Assembly: GCF_900215535.1 (NCBI RefSeq)
Contig: NZ_OCND01000001.1
Span: 248,001-312,000 of the forward strand
DNA length: 64,000 bases
Direction: 5' to 3'
DNA from: Pseudoxanthomonas wuyuanensis
GTDB lineage: Bacteria; Pseudomonadota; Gammaproteobacteria; Xanthomonadales; Xanthomonadaceae
Part shown: piece after piece, positions 1 through 8,876 of the stretch
Layout: each line of letters starts with the position of its first letter
How positions within the stretch are numbered: position 1 is the stretch's first letter
Translations under genes and position numbers: made by a program
Notes under the pieces: model-generated
Database searches by the model: none
What the model saw: only the letters and a program-made list of their open reading frames with translations
What the model was told of the DNA's origin: nothing

Positions 1-946
1 ACAGCCAGAAATGCGTCGACAGGCCGAAGCCGATGATGCAGAGGCCGAAGCCGGCCACCGCCAGCAACAGCACGCGGCCGGCGTGCCGCCCCGGCGGGTG
101 CCGGGCCAGCCACAGCCCCATCGCCACCGCACCCAGGGCCGGCGCGCCGCGCAGGATGCCCAGGCCTTCCGGGCCGTAGTGCAGGATTTCCTGGATGAAG
201 GCCGGCAGCAGCGCCACCGCGCCGCCGAACAGCACCGCGAACATGTCCAGCGCCAGCGCGGCCAATATGATCTGGTTGCCGAACACGAAACGCAGCCCTT
301 CGCCGATACTGTTGAGCACCGGCGCGCGTTCGCCGCCGGCGACCGGTTCGGCGACTCTCAGCAGCAACAGCACGCTGCCGGCGATCAGCGCCAGCGCCGC
401 GGCTGTCGCATACGCGGCGGTCTTGCCGGCCCAGCCGACCAGCACGCCGCCCAGCGCCGGGCCGGCGACCATGGCGGTCTGGAAGGCGACGCTGCCGATG
501 CCGGCGCCGCGGGCGAATTGCTCGCGCTGCAGCACGCGCGCGAACAGCGCATAGAAGATCGGACCCAGGAACGCGCGCGCCACGCCGGTCACGGCGATGG
601 CCGCGTAGATCATCCAGACGCTGCCATCGCCCAGCCAGCCGGCGGAAATCGCGGTCAGCAGCAGGCCGGTGACGCTGAGGCAGGCGCAGGCCGCCAGTCC
701 CAGCTTGCGCCGCGGCAGATGGTCGACGGCGTAGCCGGCGAACAGGGCGCAGCAGAAGTACGGAATCACTTCGGCCAGTCCGATCAGGCCCAGCGACAGC
801 GGATTGCGGGTCAGTTCGTAGACGTGCCAGCCCACCGTGACTGCGGTGATCTGGTAGGACAGGATGGACAGGACGCGATAGGCCAGCAACGTCGGGAACT
901 GGGTCCCGAGCAGCGGCGCAGCCGCAGGCGGCACAGGCTCAGCCAC
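1..946 (-). CDS. MFS transporter, EntS-like (partial, 3' end outside window)
   Basis: The visible 315 residues form hydrophobic segments separated by short basic loops, including the MFS loop 2-3 signature near residues 75-85 (GYAVDHLPRRK). The composition resembles the MFS_3 / enterobactin-exporter-like group, so it is probably an inner-membrane drug or small-molecule exporter; the substrate is unknown. I place the start at a GTG (946-944) that overlaps the end of the upstream sufE-like gene by 8 nt, because the first membrane segment begins about 20 residues later and no ATG lies near. A second GTG four codons further in is also possible. The protein continues beyond base 1, so its C-terminus is not seen. 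The overlap implies co-translation with the SufE-like gene. Confidence 0.75.
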   Translation of the reverse strand, partial: MAEPVPPAAAPLLGTQFPTLLAYRVLSILSYQITAVTVGWHVYELTRNPLSLGLIGLAEVIPYFCCALFAGYAVDHLPRRKLGLAACACLSVTGLLLTAISAGWLGDGSVWMIYAAIAVTGVARAFLGPIFYALFARVLQREQFARGAGIGSVAFQTAMVAGPALGGVLVGWAGKTAAYATAAALALIAGSVLLLLRVAEPVAGGERAPVLNSIGEGLRFVFGNQIILAALALDMFAVLFGGAVALLPAFIQEILHYGPEGLGILRGAPALGAVAMGLWLARHPPGRHAGRVLLLAVAGFGLCIIGFGLSTHFWL

Positions 947-1379
947 GCTGGTTTTGCGCGGTATCCCGGATAAAGCCCAGCAGCGCCGCCAGGCCGTTGC
1001 TGCGGGTCGGCGAAAGGTGCTTGGCCAGACCGATGTCGGCGATGTAGTCCGGGTCGGTGGCCAGGATTTCCGCGGCCGGACGGCCGGAATACACCCGCAG
1101 CGCCAGGTAGATCAGCCCCGAGACGATGGCCGAGTCGCTGATGGCGCGGAAGTCCAGTCGCTGTGCATCGCCCTGCGGCACGATCCAGACCATCGACTGG
1201 CAGCCCAGCAGGCGGTGCTGTTCGGTTTTCCATTCGTCGGGGAAGGCGGGCAGCTTGCGCCCCAGATCGATCAGGTACTGGTAGCGCTCGGACCAGTCGC
1301 CGAAGAACGCGAACTCTTCCTTGATGGCCTGCTGGGCCTCGGCGGCGGTGGATTCTAGGGGGAAGATCGTTTCGGTCAC
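939..1379 (-). CDS. sufE: SufE-family sulfur acceptor protein
   Basis: This 146-residue protein has the SufE/CsdE fold signature: an N-terminal helix followed by 'YQYLIDLGRKLP' and the acceptor-cysteine loop 'HRLLGCQSMVW', with the reactive Cys at residue 60. Family members take persulfide sulfur from a cysteine desulfurase (SufS or CsdA) for Fe-S cluster assembly in the cytoplasm. Length matches the family (about 140-150). No suf operon partners are adjacent, so it could equally act with CsdA. Its stop overlaps the GTG start of the MFS gene downstream. Family assignment is secure; the specific desulfurase partner is not shown here. Confidence 0.88.
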   Translation of the reverse strand: MTETIFPLESTAAEAQQAIKEEFAFFGDWSERYQYLIDLGRKLPAFPDEWKTEQHRLLGCQSMVWIVPQGDAQRLDFRAISDSAIVSGLIYLALRVYSGRPAAEILATDPDYIADIGLAKHLSPTRSNGLAALLGFIRDTAQNQRG

Positions 1380-1397
1380 GGTGTGCTCTTGGCGCGC

Positions 1398-1537
1398 TCT
1401 TGTTTAGGCTCCCTCCGCTGCGAAGGCAGGGAGGGTTGGGGAGGGGGTGGGGGCTCCACGTGGTCCGACGGCCTGCCTCCCAACTGTCCGGCCGTCAGCT
1501 ACGCCTCTCCAAACCCTTGCATGGCAAGGGAGAGGGC
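1398..1537. repeat. intergenic hairpin-forming repeats between cysS and sufE
   Basis: The gap holds two small inverted repeats: one formed by CTCCCTCC and GGGAGGG around 1410-1435, and one near 1515-1535 (CCTTGC / GCAAGG). They look like dispersed Xanthomonadaceae intergenic repeats and may act as an RNA 3' end for cysS. There is no T-tract typical of an intrinsic terminator. Confidence 0.35.
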
Positions 1538-2914
1538 TCAGGCCCGTTTCCACCTTACGCCCTGCGGCGTGTCTTCCAGCAGAATGCCCTCGCTGGCCAA
1601 CTGGTCGCGGATGGCGTCGGAACGGGCAAAGTCGCGGTTCTTCTTGGCGATGGCGCGTTCGTCGATCAAGGCCTGGATGCGCGCGTCGTCGTTGCCGGAA
1701 GCGCCGCGCGCGAACCAGTCGGCCGGATCCTGCTGCAGCAGGCCCAGCGCCAGGCCCGCTCCGAGCAGCTCGGATTTCAGGCGCCGTTTGTCTTCATCGC
1801 TGGAAGCCTTGCGCGCTTCGCCGGCGATCCGTGCCACTTCGGCCAGCGCCTGCGGCGTATTGAGATCGTCGTCCAGCGCATCCTCGACCGCCTGCGGGAT
1901 GACGGCTTCGGCCGGCACGTCCGCCAGATCGCGCAGCGTGCCGTACAGCCGCTCCAGCGTGCGCACCGACTGCTCGACCAGCGCATCGGACCAGTCCAGC
2001 GGCTGCCGGTAGTGCGCCGACAGCAGCGCCAGCCGCAGCGCCTCCGGCGGATGTTGCTGCAGCAGGTCGTGCACGCGCTGGATATTGCCCACCGACTTGG
2101 CCATCTTGGCGCCGCCGAAATTCAGCATGCCGTTGTGCAGCCAGAAGCGGGCGAAGGTCTTGCCGCCGTGCGCGCATTCGCTCTGCGCGATCTCGTTTTC
2201 GTGGTGCGGGAACTGCAGGTCCACGCCGCCGGCATGGATATCGATGGTCTCGCCGAAATGGGCGCTGATCATCGCCGAGCATTCGATATGCCAACCGGGG
2301 CGGCCGCGTCCCCACGGCGAGTCCCAGCCGGGCAGATCCCCGGTGGACGGCTTCCACAGCACGAAATCGCCCGGATTGCGCTTGTAGGGGGCCACTTCCA
2401 CCCGCGCGCCGGCCAGCATCTCCTCCGGGTCGCGGCGCGAGAGCTTGCCGTAGTCCTTGAAGGTCTCCACCGCGAACAGCGCGTGGCCCTCGGCGGCGTA
2501 GGCGTGGCCGGATGCGATCAGCCGCTCGATCATCGCGATGATCTGCGGGATATGCGCGGTGGCGGCCGGTTCCAGGTCCGGGGAGAACTCGCCGGTCACG
2601 CCCAGTCCGGCCATGTCGGCGCGGTAGGCTTCGGCATAGCGGTCGGTGATGGCGGCGATGGCCACGCCCAGTTCCTGCGCGGCGGCGTTGATCTTGTCGT
2701 CCACGTCGGTGATGTTGCGGGCGTAGCGCAGGTTGCCGTAGCGGCGGCGCAGCAGCGCGGCCAACACGCCGAACACCACCGGCCCGCGCGCATTGCCGAT
2801 ATGGACGTAGTTGTAGACGGTGGGCCCGCAGACGTACATGGTGGGGCAGGCGGGGTCGAGCGGCGCGAACGGCTCGACCCGGCGCGTCAGGTTGTTGTGC
2901 AGGCGCAGGGTCAT
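1538..2914 (-). CDS. cysS: cysteinyl-tRNA synthetase
   Basis: Class Ia aminoacyl-tRNA synthetase that charges tRNA-Cys in the cytoplasm. The 458-residue protein has the HIGH-type motif HIGN at 38-41 and the KMSKS loop as KMAKS at 270-274. The usual zinc ligands are present at Cys29, Cys212, His237 and Glu241 (motifs [18 protein letters not shown] and PHHENEIAQ). Length fits the family (about 460). The frame is open further upstream, but the ATG at 2914 is chosen because '[10 protein letters not shown]' is the conventional N-terminus; the 33 codons upstream have no homologous look. It is divergent from the small exported protein at 3065. The final residues (GVRWKRA) are typical. Confidence 0.97.
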   Translation of the reverse strand: MTLRLHNNLTRRVEPFAPLDPACPTMYVCGPTVYNYVHIGNARGPVVFGVLAALLRRRYGNLRYARNITDVDDKINAAAQELGVAIAAITDRYAEAYRADMAGLGVTGEFSPDLEPAATAHIPQIIAMIERLIASGHAYAAEGHALFAVETFKDYGKLSRRDPEEMLAGARVEVAPYKRNPGDFVLWKPSTGDLPGWDSPWGRGRPGWHIECSAMISAHFGETIDIHAGGVDLQFPHHENEIAQSECAHGGKTFARFWLHNGMLNFGGAKMAKSVGNIQRVHDLLQQHPPEALRLALLSAHYRQPLDWSDALVEQSVRTLERLYGTLRDLADVPAEAVIPQAVEDALDDDLNTPQALAEVARIAGEARKASSDEDKRRLKSELLGAGLALGLLQQDPADWFARGASGNDDARIQALIDERAIAKKNRDFARSDAIRDQLASEGILLEDTPQGVRWKRA

Positions 2915-3064
2915 CAGGCAACGGACTGAGGGGAGCCCGGCAATTCTACAGGCTGCTGTTGCCTGCGGCAGCGGCGCATCCGGCGCAAATTGGTCTGCTG
3001 TGTTCAGCCCCACTCAAGGCGCGCTGCCTACACTAGCGGCGAGGGATCCAGGCTTCCGGACTCA

Positions 3065-3556
3065 ATGCACCTACCCAGATTCGCACATCTGCCACTGTTG
3101 TTCGCTGCTTTGGCCGCGGCGCCGGCCGTTGCCCAGGAAACGGTGTTGCAGACGGAGAATGTCCGCCTGGACTACGCGCAGGTGCTGAATGTGGAGCCGG
3201 TCTACCAGACCCTGCGCGCCAGCCGCACGGAGCAGCAGTGCGAGGAAGTGCCGCAGCCCAAACCGGAGCCCAAGAAGGAAGACGGCGTCTGGTCGCGGAT
3301 GGTCAATTCGGTCAAGAACGTCTTTTCCCGCGACGACGAGGAAGAGGAAACGGCCGCGCTGCCGGAGCCGATTCGCCTCAATTGCCGGGTGGTGCCGGTC
3401 GAGCGCGAGTTCCGCCGCCCGATCGCCTACGACGTGGATTACGTCTACAAGGGCATCAAATACCGTTCGCGGCTGGCCGAGGACCCGGGCAACCGGCTGC
3501 GGATCCGGGTTTCGGTAACCCCCTATGTGGCCGGGCAACCGCCCGGTTCCCCTTGA
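3065..3556 (+). CDS. small exported protein of unknown function
   Basis: A 163-residue protein with a clear Sec signal peptide (hydrophobic residues 9-20, AVA-Q cleavage at about residue 23). The mature part has an acidic, charged linker (residues 60-100, PKPEPKK and DDEEEE) and a C-terminal half that reads as a small beta domain (ending RLRIRVSVTPYV). Two cysteines at 59 and 107 could form a disulfide in the periplasm. The C-terminal pattern 'CRV..E.....YDVDYVYKGIKYRSRL..DPG' resembles xanthomonad proteins that otherwise carry a glycine-zipper segment, which is absent here. I do not recognise a function. The ATG at 3065 is preferred over an upstream in-frame codon because it starts the signal peptide. 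Confidence 0.7.
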   Translation: MHLPRFAHLPLLFAALAAAPAVAQETVLQTENVRLDYAQVLNVEPVYQTLRASRTEQQCEEVPQPKPEPKKEDGVWSRMVNSVKNVFSRDDEEEETAALPEPIRLNCRVVPVEREFRRPIAYDVDYVYKGIKYRSRLAEDPGNRLRIRVSVTPYVAGQPPGSP

Positions 3557-3607
3557 ATCCCGCCTGAGCCTTGCGTTGCGTCGCAGCACATGCGAGGATT
3601 CGCCCCC

Positions 3608-3700
3608 ATGAAGATGAACGCGCACATGCACGCCGACAGCGCCGCTCGGATGGCCTCGAGCATGACTTCGCGTGCGCGTCGACCGGAATCCTGCACCTAG
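3608..3700 (+). CDS. putative arginine leader peptide (30 aa)
   Basis: A short frame ATG...TAG with a purine-rich GCGAGGA about 10 nt upstream. Near its end the codons are CGT GCG CGT CGA (Arg22, Ala23, Arg24, Arg25), with a further Arg14; the stop codon lies immediately before a sequence able to form an antiterminator. The layout (leader peptide, codons for the pathway end product close to the stop, then alternative hairpins and a T-tract) is that of classical ribosome-dependent attenuators, here just ahead of argF'. The high GC content makes Arg codons common, so the coding claim rests on the coincidence with the RNA structures. I know of no described arginine leader of this kind. Confidence 0.5.
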   Translation: MKMNAHMHADSAARMASSMTSRARRPESCT

Positions 3701-3742
3701 CTGGGCCACCGGACGTTATCGCTTGTCTTACCGGAACCCAGC
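3677..3742 (+). promoter_or_regulatory. attenuator: protector and antiterminator pairing segments
   Basis: GCTGGG (3700-3705, overlapping the leader stop codon) can pair with CCCAGC (3737-3742), and CCGG (3709-3712) with CCGG (3731-3734), giving an antiterminator that destroys the terminator's 5' arm. Upstream, CGT...CCGG (3677-3686), which contains the last Arg codons, can pair with CCGGACG (3709-3715) and would sequester that antiterminator strand. A ribosome stalled on the Arg codons would free 3700-3712, so low charged tRNA-Arg should allow read-through into argF'. The pairings are seen by eye; the 1:2 pairing is the weaker one. Confidence 0.5.
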
Positions 3743-3759
3743 CTGGCGCTGGGTTTTTT
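3735..3759 (+). terminator. intrinsic terminator in the arg leader
   Basis: ACCCAGC (3736-3742) and GCTGGGT (3748-3754) form a perfect 7-bp stem with a 5-nt loop, followed at once by TTTTT. It lies 80 nt before argF' and after the leader peptide. It may act as the attenuator terminator, or simply end transcription from the gene at 3065-3556; overlap with a competing antiterminator favours the former. Confidence 0.8.
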
Positions 3760-3838
3760 CGTTTCTGCTGTACGCGTTTCCCCCCGCAAGCCCGGCTCTG
3801 GCCGGACTTTCCGAAAAAGGCTATGGAATTCTGACCCC

Positions 3839-4876
3839 ATGAAGCATTTCTTGAACACGCAGGACTGGAGCCGTTCCGAACTGGACGCATTGCTGACGCA
3901 GGCGGCGCTGTACAAGCAGAACAAGCTTGGCGACGCGCTGAAAGGCAAGTCGATAGCGCTGGTGTTCTTCAATCCGTCCATGCGCACGCGCACCAGTTTC
4001 GAACTGGGCGCGTTCCAACTGGGCGGCCACGCGGTGGTGCTGCAGCCGGGCAAGGATGCATGGCCTATCGAGTTCGACCTGGGCACGGTGATGGACGGCG
4101 ACACCGAAGAGCACATCGCCGAGGTGGCCAGGGTGCTGGGCCGCTACGTGGACCTGATCGGCGTGCGCGCCTTTCCGAAGTTCCAGAACTGGGCCGACGA
4201 CCGCCAGGACAAGGTGCTCAAGAGCTTCGCCAAATACTCGCCGGTGCCGGTGATCAACATGGAAACCATCACCCACCCGTGCCAGGAACTGGCCCACGCG
4301 CTGGCGCTGCAGGAGCATTTCGGCACCACGGATCTGCGCGGCAAGAAGTACGTGCTGACCTGGACCTACCACCCCAAGCCGCTGAACACGGCGGTGGCCA
4401 ATTCCGCGCTGACCATCGCCACCCGCTTGGGCATGGACGTGACGTTGCTGTGCCCCACGCCGGATTACGTGCTGGATGAACGCTACATGGGCTGGGCCGA
4501 GCAGAATGTCGCCGAAAGCGGCGGTTCGCTGATCGTCAGCCATGACACCGACAGCGCCTACGCTGGCGCCGACGTGGTCTACGCCAAGAGCTGGGGCGCG
4601 CTGCCGTTCTTCGGCAATTGGGAGCCGGAAAAGCCCATCCGCGACCAGTACAAGCACTTCATCGTCGACGAGCGCAAGATGGCGCTGACCAACAACGGCG
4701 TGTTCAGCCACTGCCTGCCGCTGCGCCGCAACGTCAAGGCCACCGACGCGGTAATGGACTCGCCCAACTGCATCGCCATCGACGAAGCCGAGAACCGGCT
4801 GCATGTGCAGAAGGCGGTGATGGCGGCGCTGGTGGGCCAGCGCGGGGACCGGGGACCGGGGACCGGGGACCGGTAA
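3839..4876 (+). CDS. argF': N-acetylornithine carbamoyltransferase
   Basis: Transfers the carbamoyl group of carbamoyl phosphate to N-acetyl-L-ornithine, giving N-acetylcitrulline, the xanthomonad variant of the ornithine carbamoyltransferase step. The 345-residue protein has the carbamoyl-phosphate loop SMRTRTS at 47-53, HPCQE in the middle and HCLPLRR near the end. The acidic residue of DGDTEEH (about 90) corresponds to the Glu that gives acetylornithine specificity in the Xanthomonas enzyme. The last 10 residues (from about 336) are Gly/Arg/Pro-rich and are encoded by four GGGGACC repeats, so the tail is probably a lineage-specific extension. It heads the arginine cluster behind a putative attenuator. 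Confidence 0.95.
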   Translation: MKHFLNTQDWSRSELDALLTQAALYKQNKLGDALKGKSIALVFFNPSMRTRTSFELGAFQLGGHAVVLQPGKDAWPIEFDLGTVMDGDTEEHIAEVARVLGRYVDLIGVRAFPKFQNWADDRQDKVLKSFAKYSPVPVINMETITHPCQELAHALALQEHFGTTDLRGKKYVLTWTYHPKPLNTAVANSALTIATRLGMDVTLLCPTPDYVLDERYMGWAEQNVAESGGSLIVSHDTDSAYAGADVVYAKSWGALPFFGNWEPEKPIRDQYKHFIVDERKMALTNNGVFSHCLPLRRNVKATDAVMDSPNCIAIDEAENRLHVQKAVMAALVGQRGDRGPGTGDR

Positions 4877-4984
4877 CAGCAGATCCTTCCGCCTTTCATC
4901 CATCAACACGCTATTCCCCACAGGAGTTTCCCCATGTCGCAATCCGACGCTTCCGCCGGTCCCCGGTCCCCGGTCCCCGGTCCC
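4845..4984. repeat. perfect 29-bp inverted repeat of GGGGACC heptads
   Basis: Bases 4845-4873 (GGGGACC repeated four times) and 4956-4984 are exact reverse complements over 29 bp. The 82-nt loop begins at the argF' stop codon (4874) and contains the argG Shine-Dalgarno and start codon. Both arms are translated: one gives the argF' C-terminal tail, the other an argG N-terminal stretch rich in Pro and Gly. It belongs to the heptad-repeat family that recurs in this window. Confidence 0.9.
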
Positions 4985-6178
4985 GGCTCCTCCAAGGACA
5001 TCGTCCTCGCCTTCTCCGGCGGCCTCGACACCAGCTTCTGCATTCCTTACCTGCAGGAGCGCGGCTGGGCCGTGCATACCGTGTTCGCCGATACCGGCGG
5101 CGTGGATGCCGAAGAGCGTGCCTATATCGAGCAGCGCGCCGCGGAGCTGGGTGCGGCCAGCCATGTCACCGTCGACGGCGGCCCTGCGATCTGGGAAGGC
5201 TTCGTCAAGCCGTTCGTATGGGCGGGCGAGGGCTACCAGGGCCAGTATCCGCTGCTGGTGTCCGACCGCTACCTGATCGTCGATGCCGCGCTCAAGCGCG
5301 CTGCCGAACTGGGGACCAACGCGATCGCCCACGGCTGCACCGGCATGGGCAACGACCAGGTGCGTTTCGACCTGGCGGTGAAGGCTTCGGGCGACTATCA
5401 GATTGTCGCGCCCATCCGCGAAATCCAGAAGGAACACACCCAGACCCGCGCCTACGAGCAGCAGTACCTGGAACAGCGCGGCTTCGGCGTGCGCGCCAAG
5501 CAGAAGAGCTACACGATCAACGAGAACCTGCTGGGCGTCACCCTGTCCGGCGGCGAGATCGACCGTTGGGAAGCCCCGGGCGAGGGCGCCCGCGGCTGGT
5601 GCGCGCCGCGCAGCGAATGGCCGGAGCAGCCGCTCCAGGTGGCGCTCGGTTTCAGCAATGGCGAGGCGGTGACGCTGGATGGCCAGCCGATGGCAGGCGC
5701 GCAGCTGCTGGCGAAGTTGAACGGCCTGTTCGCGCCCTACGGCGTCGGCCGCGGCATGTACACCGGCGACACCACCATCGGCCTGAAGGGCCGCATCGTC
5801 TACGAGGCGCCGGGACTGATTTCGCTGCTGGCCGCGCACCGCGCGCTGGAAGAGGCGGTGCTGAGCAAGCAGCAGAACCGCTTCAAGCCCGAGGTGGCGC
5901 GCAAGTGGGTGGAGGTGGTCTACGAAGGCTTCTACCACGACCCCATCAAGACCGACCTGGAGGCCTACCTGAAGTCCTCGCAGGCCACCGTCAATGGCGA
6001 GGTGGTGCTGGAAACCCGCGGCGGCCGCGTCGATGCGGTCGCGGTCAGATCTCCGCACCTGCTGCACGCCAAGGGCGCGGTATACGCGCAATCGGCCGAT
6101 TGGGGCGTGGAGGAGGCCGAGGGCTTCATCAAGCTGTTCGGGATGAGCTCGACCTTGTGGGCCGAGATCAATCGTTGA
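4934..6178 (+). CDS. argG: argininosuccinate synthase
   Basis: Joins citrulline and aspartate with ATP to make argininosuccinate. The 414-residue protein has the N-type ATP pyrophosphatase P-loop [10 protein letters not shown] at about 28-37, then 'FADTGGVD' and '[12 protein letters not shown]'. Length is within the family range. Residues 8-20 (about [12 protein letters not shown]) are an insertion encoded by the GGTCCCC repeats; without it the protein would start [12 protein letters not shown] like other xanthomonad ArgG. A CAGGAG ribosome site lies 8 nt before the ATG. In this pathway the citrulline is released from acetylcitrulline by the next gene, argE'. Confidence 0.96.
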   Translation: MSQSDASAGPRSPVPGPGSSKDIVLAFSGGLDTSFCIPYLQERGWAVHTVFADTGGVDAEERAYIEQRAAELGAASHVTVDGGPAIWEGFVKPFVWAGEGYQGQYPLLVSDRYLIVDAALKRAAELGTNAIAHGCTGMGNDQVRFDLAVKASGDYQIVAPIREIQKEHTQTRAYEQQYLEQRGFGVRAKQKSYTINENLLGVTLSGGEIDRWEAPGEGARGWCAPRSEWPEQPLQVALGFSNGEAVTLDGQPMAGAQLLAKLNGLFAPYGVGRGMYTGDTTIGLKGRIVYEAPGLISLLAAHRALEEAVLSKQQNRFKPEVARKWVEVVYEGFYHDPIKTDLEAYLKSSQATVNGEVVLETRGGRVDAVAVRSPHLLHAKGAVYAQSADWGVEEAEGFIKLFGMSSTLWAEINR

Positions 6179-6277
6179 GGAACGAGTTCGGAGAAACGAG
6201 GAACGAGTAGAAGCGAATACTTGTTCTCCGGTTTCCGCTCTTCCACTCGTTGCTCGTTCCTTTCCACTCGTTCCTGG
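6178..6277. repeat. heptad repeat hairpin between argG and argE'
   Basis: GAGGAAC and GAGAAAC heptads begin inside the argG stop codon and face CTCGTTCCT-type complements at 6246-6275. The arms could pair in the mRNA around a 40-nt loop. The right arm ends about 8 nt before the argE' ATG, and no clear purine-rich ribosome site is seen there. Confidence 0.8.
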
Positions 6278-6284
6278 CCTTCCC

Positions 6285-7376
6285 ATGCTCCCTACCGTCC
6301 TCCACCATCTCGAAAAACTGGTGTCCTTCGACACCCGCAATCCGCCGCGGGATATCGGCACCGACGGCATCTTCGATTACCTGCGCACGCAGCTGCCGGA
6401 CTTCACCATTGAAGTGACCGACCACGGCGCCGGCGCGGTGTCGTTCTTCGCCGTGCGCGGGCAGCCGAAGCGCGTGTTCAACGTGCATCTGGACACGGTG
6501 CCGTCGTCACCCGCTTGGAGCGCCGATCCGCACACGCTGCGCATCGAGGGCGGCCGCGCCATCGGCCTGGGCGCCTGCGACATCAAGGGCGCTGCCGCGG
6601 CCCTGGTAGCGGCGGCACAGGTGACGCAGGGCGCTGCCGCGTTCCTGTTCACGACGGACGAGGAAGCCAACGATGCCCGCTGCATCGCCGCGTTCCTGGC
6701 GCGCGACCACGGCTTTGGCGAGGCGATCATCGCCGAGCCGACCCGCTGCGAAGCGGTGCTCGCGCACCGCGGCATCAGCGCGGTACGGATGGCGTTCGCC
6801 GGCCAGGCCGGGCACGCTTCGGCCGAGAACGCGCTGTCGCTGAGCGCGCTGCACAATGCCATGCGCTGGGGGACCACTGCGCTGGATTTCGTGCAGGCCC
6901 AGCATCATCTGCGCTTCGGCGGGCTGACCGGGTTGCGCTTCAACATCGGCCGGGTCGAAGGCGGCATCAAGGCCAACATGATCGCGCCCAGCGCCGAGGT
7001 GCGGTTCGGTTTCCGGCCGTTGCCGTCGCAGGACATGGATGGACTGCATGCGCAGTTCAGAGGTTTCGCCAACGCAGATGCGCTGGCCGAGTACGAGGAA
7101 ACCTTCCGCGGCCCGTCGTTGCCGTCCGGCGATGTGGCGCGCGCGGAAGAGCGCCGCCTGGCCGCGCGCGATCTGGCCGACGAACTGGGCCTGCCGATCG
7201 GCAACGCGGTGGATTTCTGGACCGAGGCCTCGCTGTTCTCGCAGGCGGGCCTGACCGCATTGGTCTACGGCCCTGGCGATATCGCCCAGGCGCATACCGC
7301 GGACGAGTGGGTCAGTCTCGAACAACTGCAAAGCTATGCCGATAGCGTGACCCGCATCCTCGCCGAGGGTGGGTGA
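6285..7376 (+). CDS. argE': N-acetyl-L-citrulline deacetylase
   Basis: M20-family zinc hydrolase that removes acetate from N-acetylcitrulline to give citrulline for ArgG. The 363 residues keep the M20 metal-site motifs: HLD (about 67-69, in VFNVHLDTVPSS), the bridging Asp of GLGACDIKG (about 100), the catalytic DEE of FTTDEEAND (about 125), and EPT of IIAEPTRC (about 151). A dimerisation domain follows from about 165 to 280. The position after argG and the presence of argF' support acetylcitrulline rather than acetylornithine as substrate; sequence alone would also allow ArgE or DapE-like activity. Confidence 0.92.
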   Translation: MLPTVLHHLEKLVSFDTRNPPRDIGTDGIFDYLRTQLPDFTIEVTDHGAGAVSFFAVRGQPKRVFNVHLDTVPSSPAWSADPHTLRIEGGRAIGLGACDIKGAAAALVAAAQVTQGAAAFLFTTDEEANDARCIAAFLARDHGFGEAIIAEPTRCEAVLAHRGISAVRMAFAGQAGHASAENALSLSALHNAMRWGTTALDFVQAQHHLRFGGLTGLRFNIGRVEGGIKANMIAPSAEVRFGFRPLPSQDMDGLHAQFRGFANADALAEYEETFRGPSLPSGDVARAEERRLAARDLADELGLPIGNAVDFWTEASLFSQAGLTALVYGPGDIAQAHTADEWVSLEQLQSYADSVTRILAEGG

Positions 7377-7381
7377 CGGGG

Positions 7382-7535
7382 CGAGCTAGAAACGAGAAAC
7401 GAGTGATGAGAAACGAGAAACGAGAAACGAGAAGCGAGAAGCGAGAAGTGAGCGACGGGGAACCGGCGAGGAGAATGGAACGGGCTTTTACTCGTTCCTC
7501 GTTCCTCTCTACTCGTTCCTCGCTCTTCGTTCCTT
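7382..7535. repeat. heptad repeat hairpin between argE' and argB
   Basis: About nine tandem GAGAAAC / GAGAAGC / GAGAAGT units (7387-7452) face CTCGTTC units (7490-7533). The intervening 40 nt hold a GC-rich spacer. The whole argE'-argB gap is made of this structure. Confidence 0.85.
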
Positions 7536-7556
7536 CAACCAGAGACCACAAACGAA

Positions 7557-8876
7557 ATGAACTCCCACACACAGACCCGGCAGACCATCATCCGGCTGCT
7601 GTCCAGCATGGCCAGCGCGAAGGAGATTTCGCAGTACGTCAAGCGCTTTTCGCAGCTGGATGCCAAGCGCTTTGCCGTGGTCAAGGTCGGCGGCGCGGTG
7701 CTGCGCGACGATCTGGAGGCGCTGACTTCCTCCCTGGCGTTCCTGCAGGAAGTGGGGCTGACGCCCATCGTTGTGCATGGCGCCGGCCCGCAGCTGGATG
7801 AGGAAATGACCGCCGCCGGCATCGCCAAGCAGACCGTCGACGGCTTGCGCGTGACCACGCCGGAAGTGCTGGCGATCGTGCGCAAGGTGTTCCTGCAGCA
7901 GAACCTGGCGCTGGTCGAGGCGCTGCAGCAGGGCGGCGCGCGCGCGACTTCGATCGTGTCCGGCGTGTTCGAGGCCGAATTCAAGGATCAGGCGACCTAT
8001 GGGCTGGTCGGCGAGGTGTCGCGCATCAATCTGGCGCCGATCGAGGCCAGCCTGAAGGCCGGTTCGATTCCGGTCATCGCCAGCATGGGCGAAACCCGGG
8101 GCGGGCAGATTCTCAACATCAATGCCGACTTCGCCGCCAACGAACTGGTGCAGGTGCTGCAGCCGTACAAGATCATCTTCCTGACCGGCACCGGCGGACT
8201 GCTGAATGCCGAAGGCGCGGTGATCGATTCGATCAACCTGTCCACCGAGTACGACGAACTGATGGCGCAGCCGTGGATCAACGGCGGCATGCGGGTCAAG
8301 ATCGAGCAGATCAAGGATCTGCTGGACAGATTGCCGCTGACTTCGTCGGTGTCGATCACCAAGCCGGCTGAGCTGGCCAAGGAGCTGTTCACCCACAGGG
8401 GCTCGGGCACGCTGGTGCGCAAGGGCGAGCGGGTGCTGCGGTTCGAAGGATCGTGGGAGGGCATCGACCTGCCGCGACTTCGCACGTTGATCGAGTCCAG
8501 CTTCGGCCGCAGGCTGCTGCCGGATTATTTCGAACGCACCGTGCCGTACCGCGTGTATGTCAGCGAGAACTACCGTACCGCGCTGATTCTGACCCGGGAG
8601 GAAGGCTTCGCCTACCTGGACAAGTTCGCCGTGCTCGACGACGCCCAGGGCGAAGGCCTGGGGCGCGCCGTGTGGCATGTGATGCGCGAGGAGAATCCGC
8701 AGCTGTTCTGGCGCTCGCGCCACAACAATCAGGTCAACATCTTCTATTACGCCGAATCCGATGGCTGCTACAAGCAGGAGAAATGGAAGGTGTTCTGGTA
8801 CGGCATCGAGGATTTCGGCGATATCGAGCGTTGCGTGGCGCATTGCCGCACGCGCATGCCGACGCTGGCGGAATGA
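7557..8876 (+). CDS. argB: bifunctional N-acetylglutamate synthase/kinase
   Basis: The first two steps of arginine synthesis in one chain of 439 residues. An amino-acid-kinase domain (about 30-285) has [21 protein letters not shown] and TGTGGLLN; it phosphorylates N-acetylglutamate. A GNAT domain follows (about 290-439), which in the Xanthomonas and vertebrate-like enzymes makes N-acetylglutamate from acetyl-CoA and glutamate. This fusion (NAGS-K) is characteristic of xanthomonads, and in that family arginine inhibits the enzyme. A long N-terminal helix ([10 protein letters not shown]) precedes the kinase domain. The stop overlaps the next gene by 4 nt. Confidence 0.95.
   Translation: MNSHTQTRQTIIRLLSSMASAKEISQYVKRFSQLDAKRFAVVKVGGAVLRDDLEALTSSLAFLQEVGLTPIVVHGAGPQLDEEMTAAGIAKQTVDGLRVTTPEVLAIVRKVFLQQNLALVEALQQGGARATSIVSGVFEAEFKDQATYGLVGEVSRINLAPIEASLKAGSIPVIASMGETRGGQILNINADFAANELVQVLQPYKIIFLTGTGGLLNAEGAVIDSINLSTEYDELMAQPWINGGMRVKIEQIKDLLDRLPLTSSVSITKPAELAKELFTHRGSGTLVRKGERVLRFEGSWEGIDLPRLRTLIESSFGRRLLPDYFERTVPYRVYVSENYRTALILTREEGFAYLDKFAVLDDAQGEGLGRAVWHVMREENPQLFWRSRHNNQVNIFYYAESDGCYKQEKWKVFWYGIEDFGDIERCVAHCRTRMPTLAE

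Noticed and set aside
3571..3834. 87-codon frame across the arg leader with many Arg codons
   Set aside because: It runs through the terminator and into the argF' upstream region without a ribosome site; the 30-codon frame in another phase fits the RNA structures better.
3821..6370. 849-codon open frame antisense to argF' and argG
   Set aside because: It mirrors two clear conserved enzymes, is full of Ala/Arg/Gln typical of GC-rich shadow frames, and has no recognisable domain.
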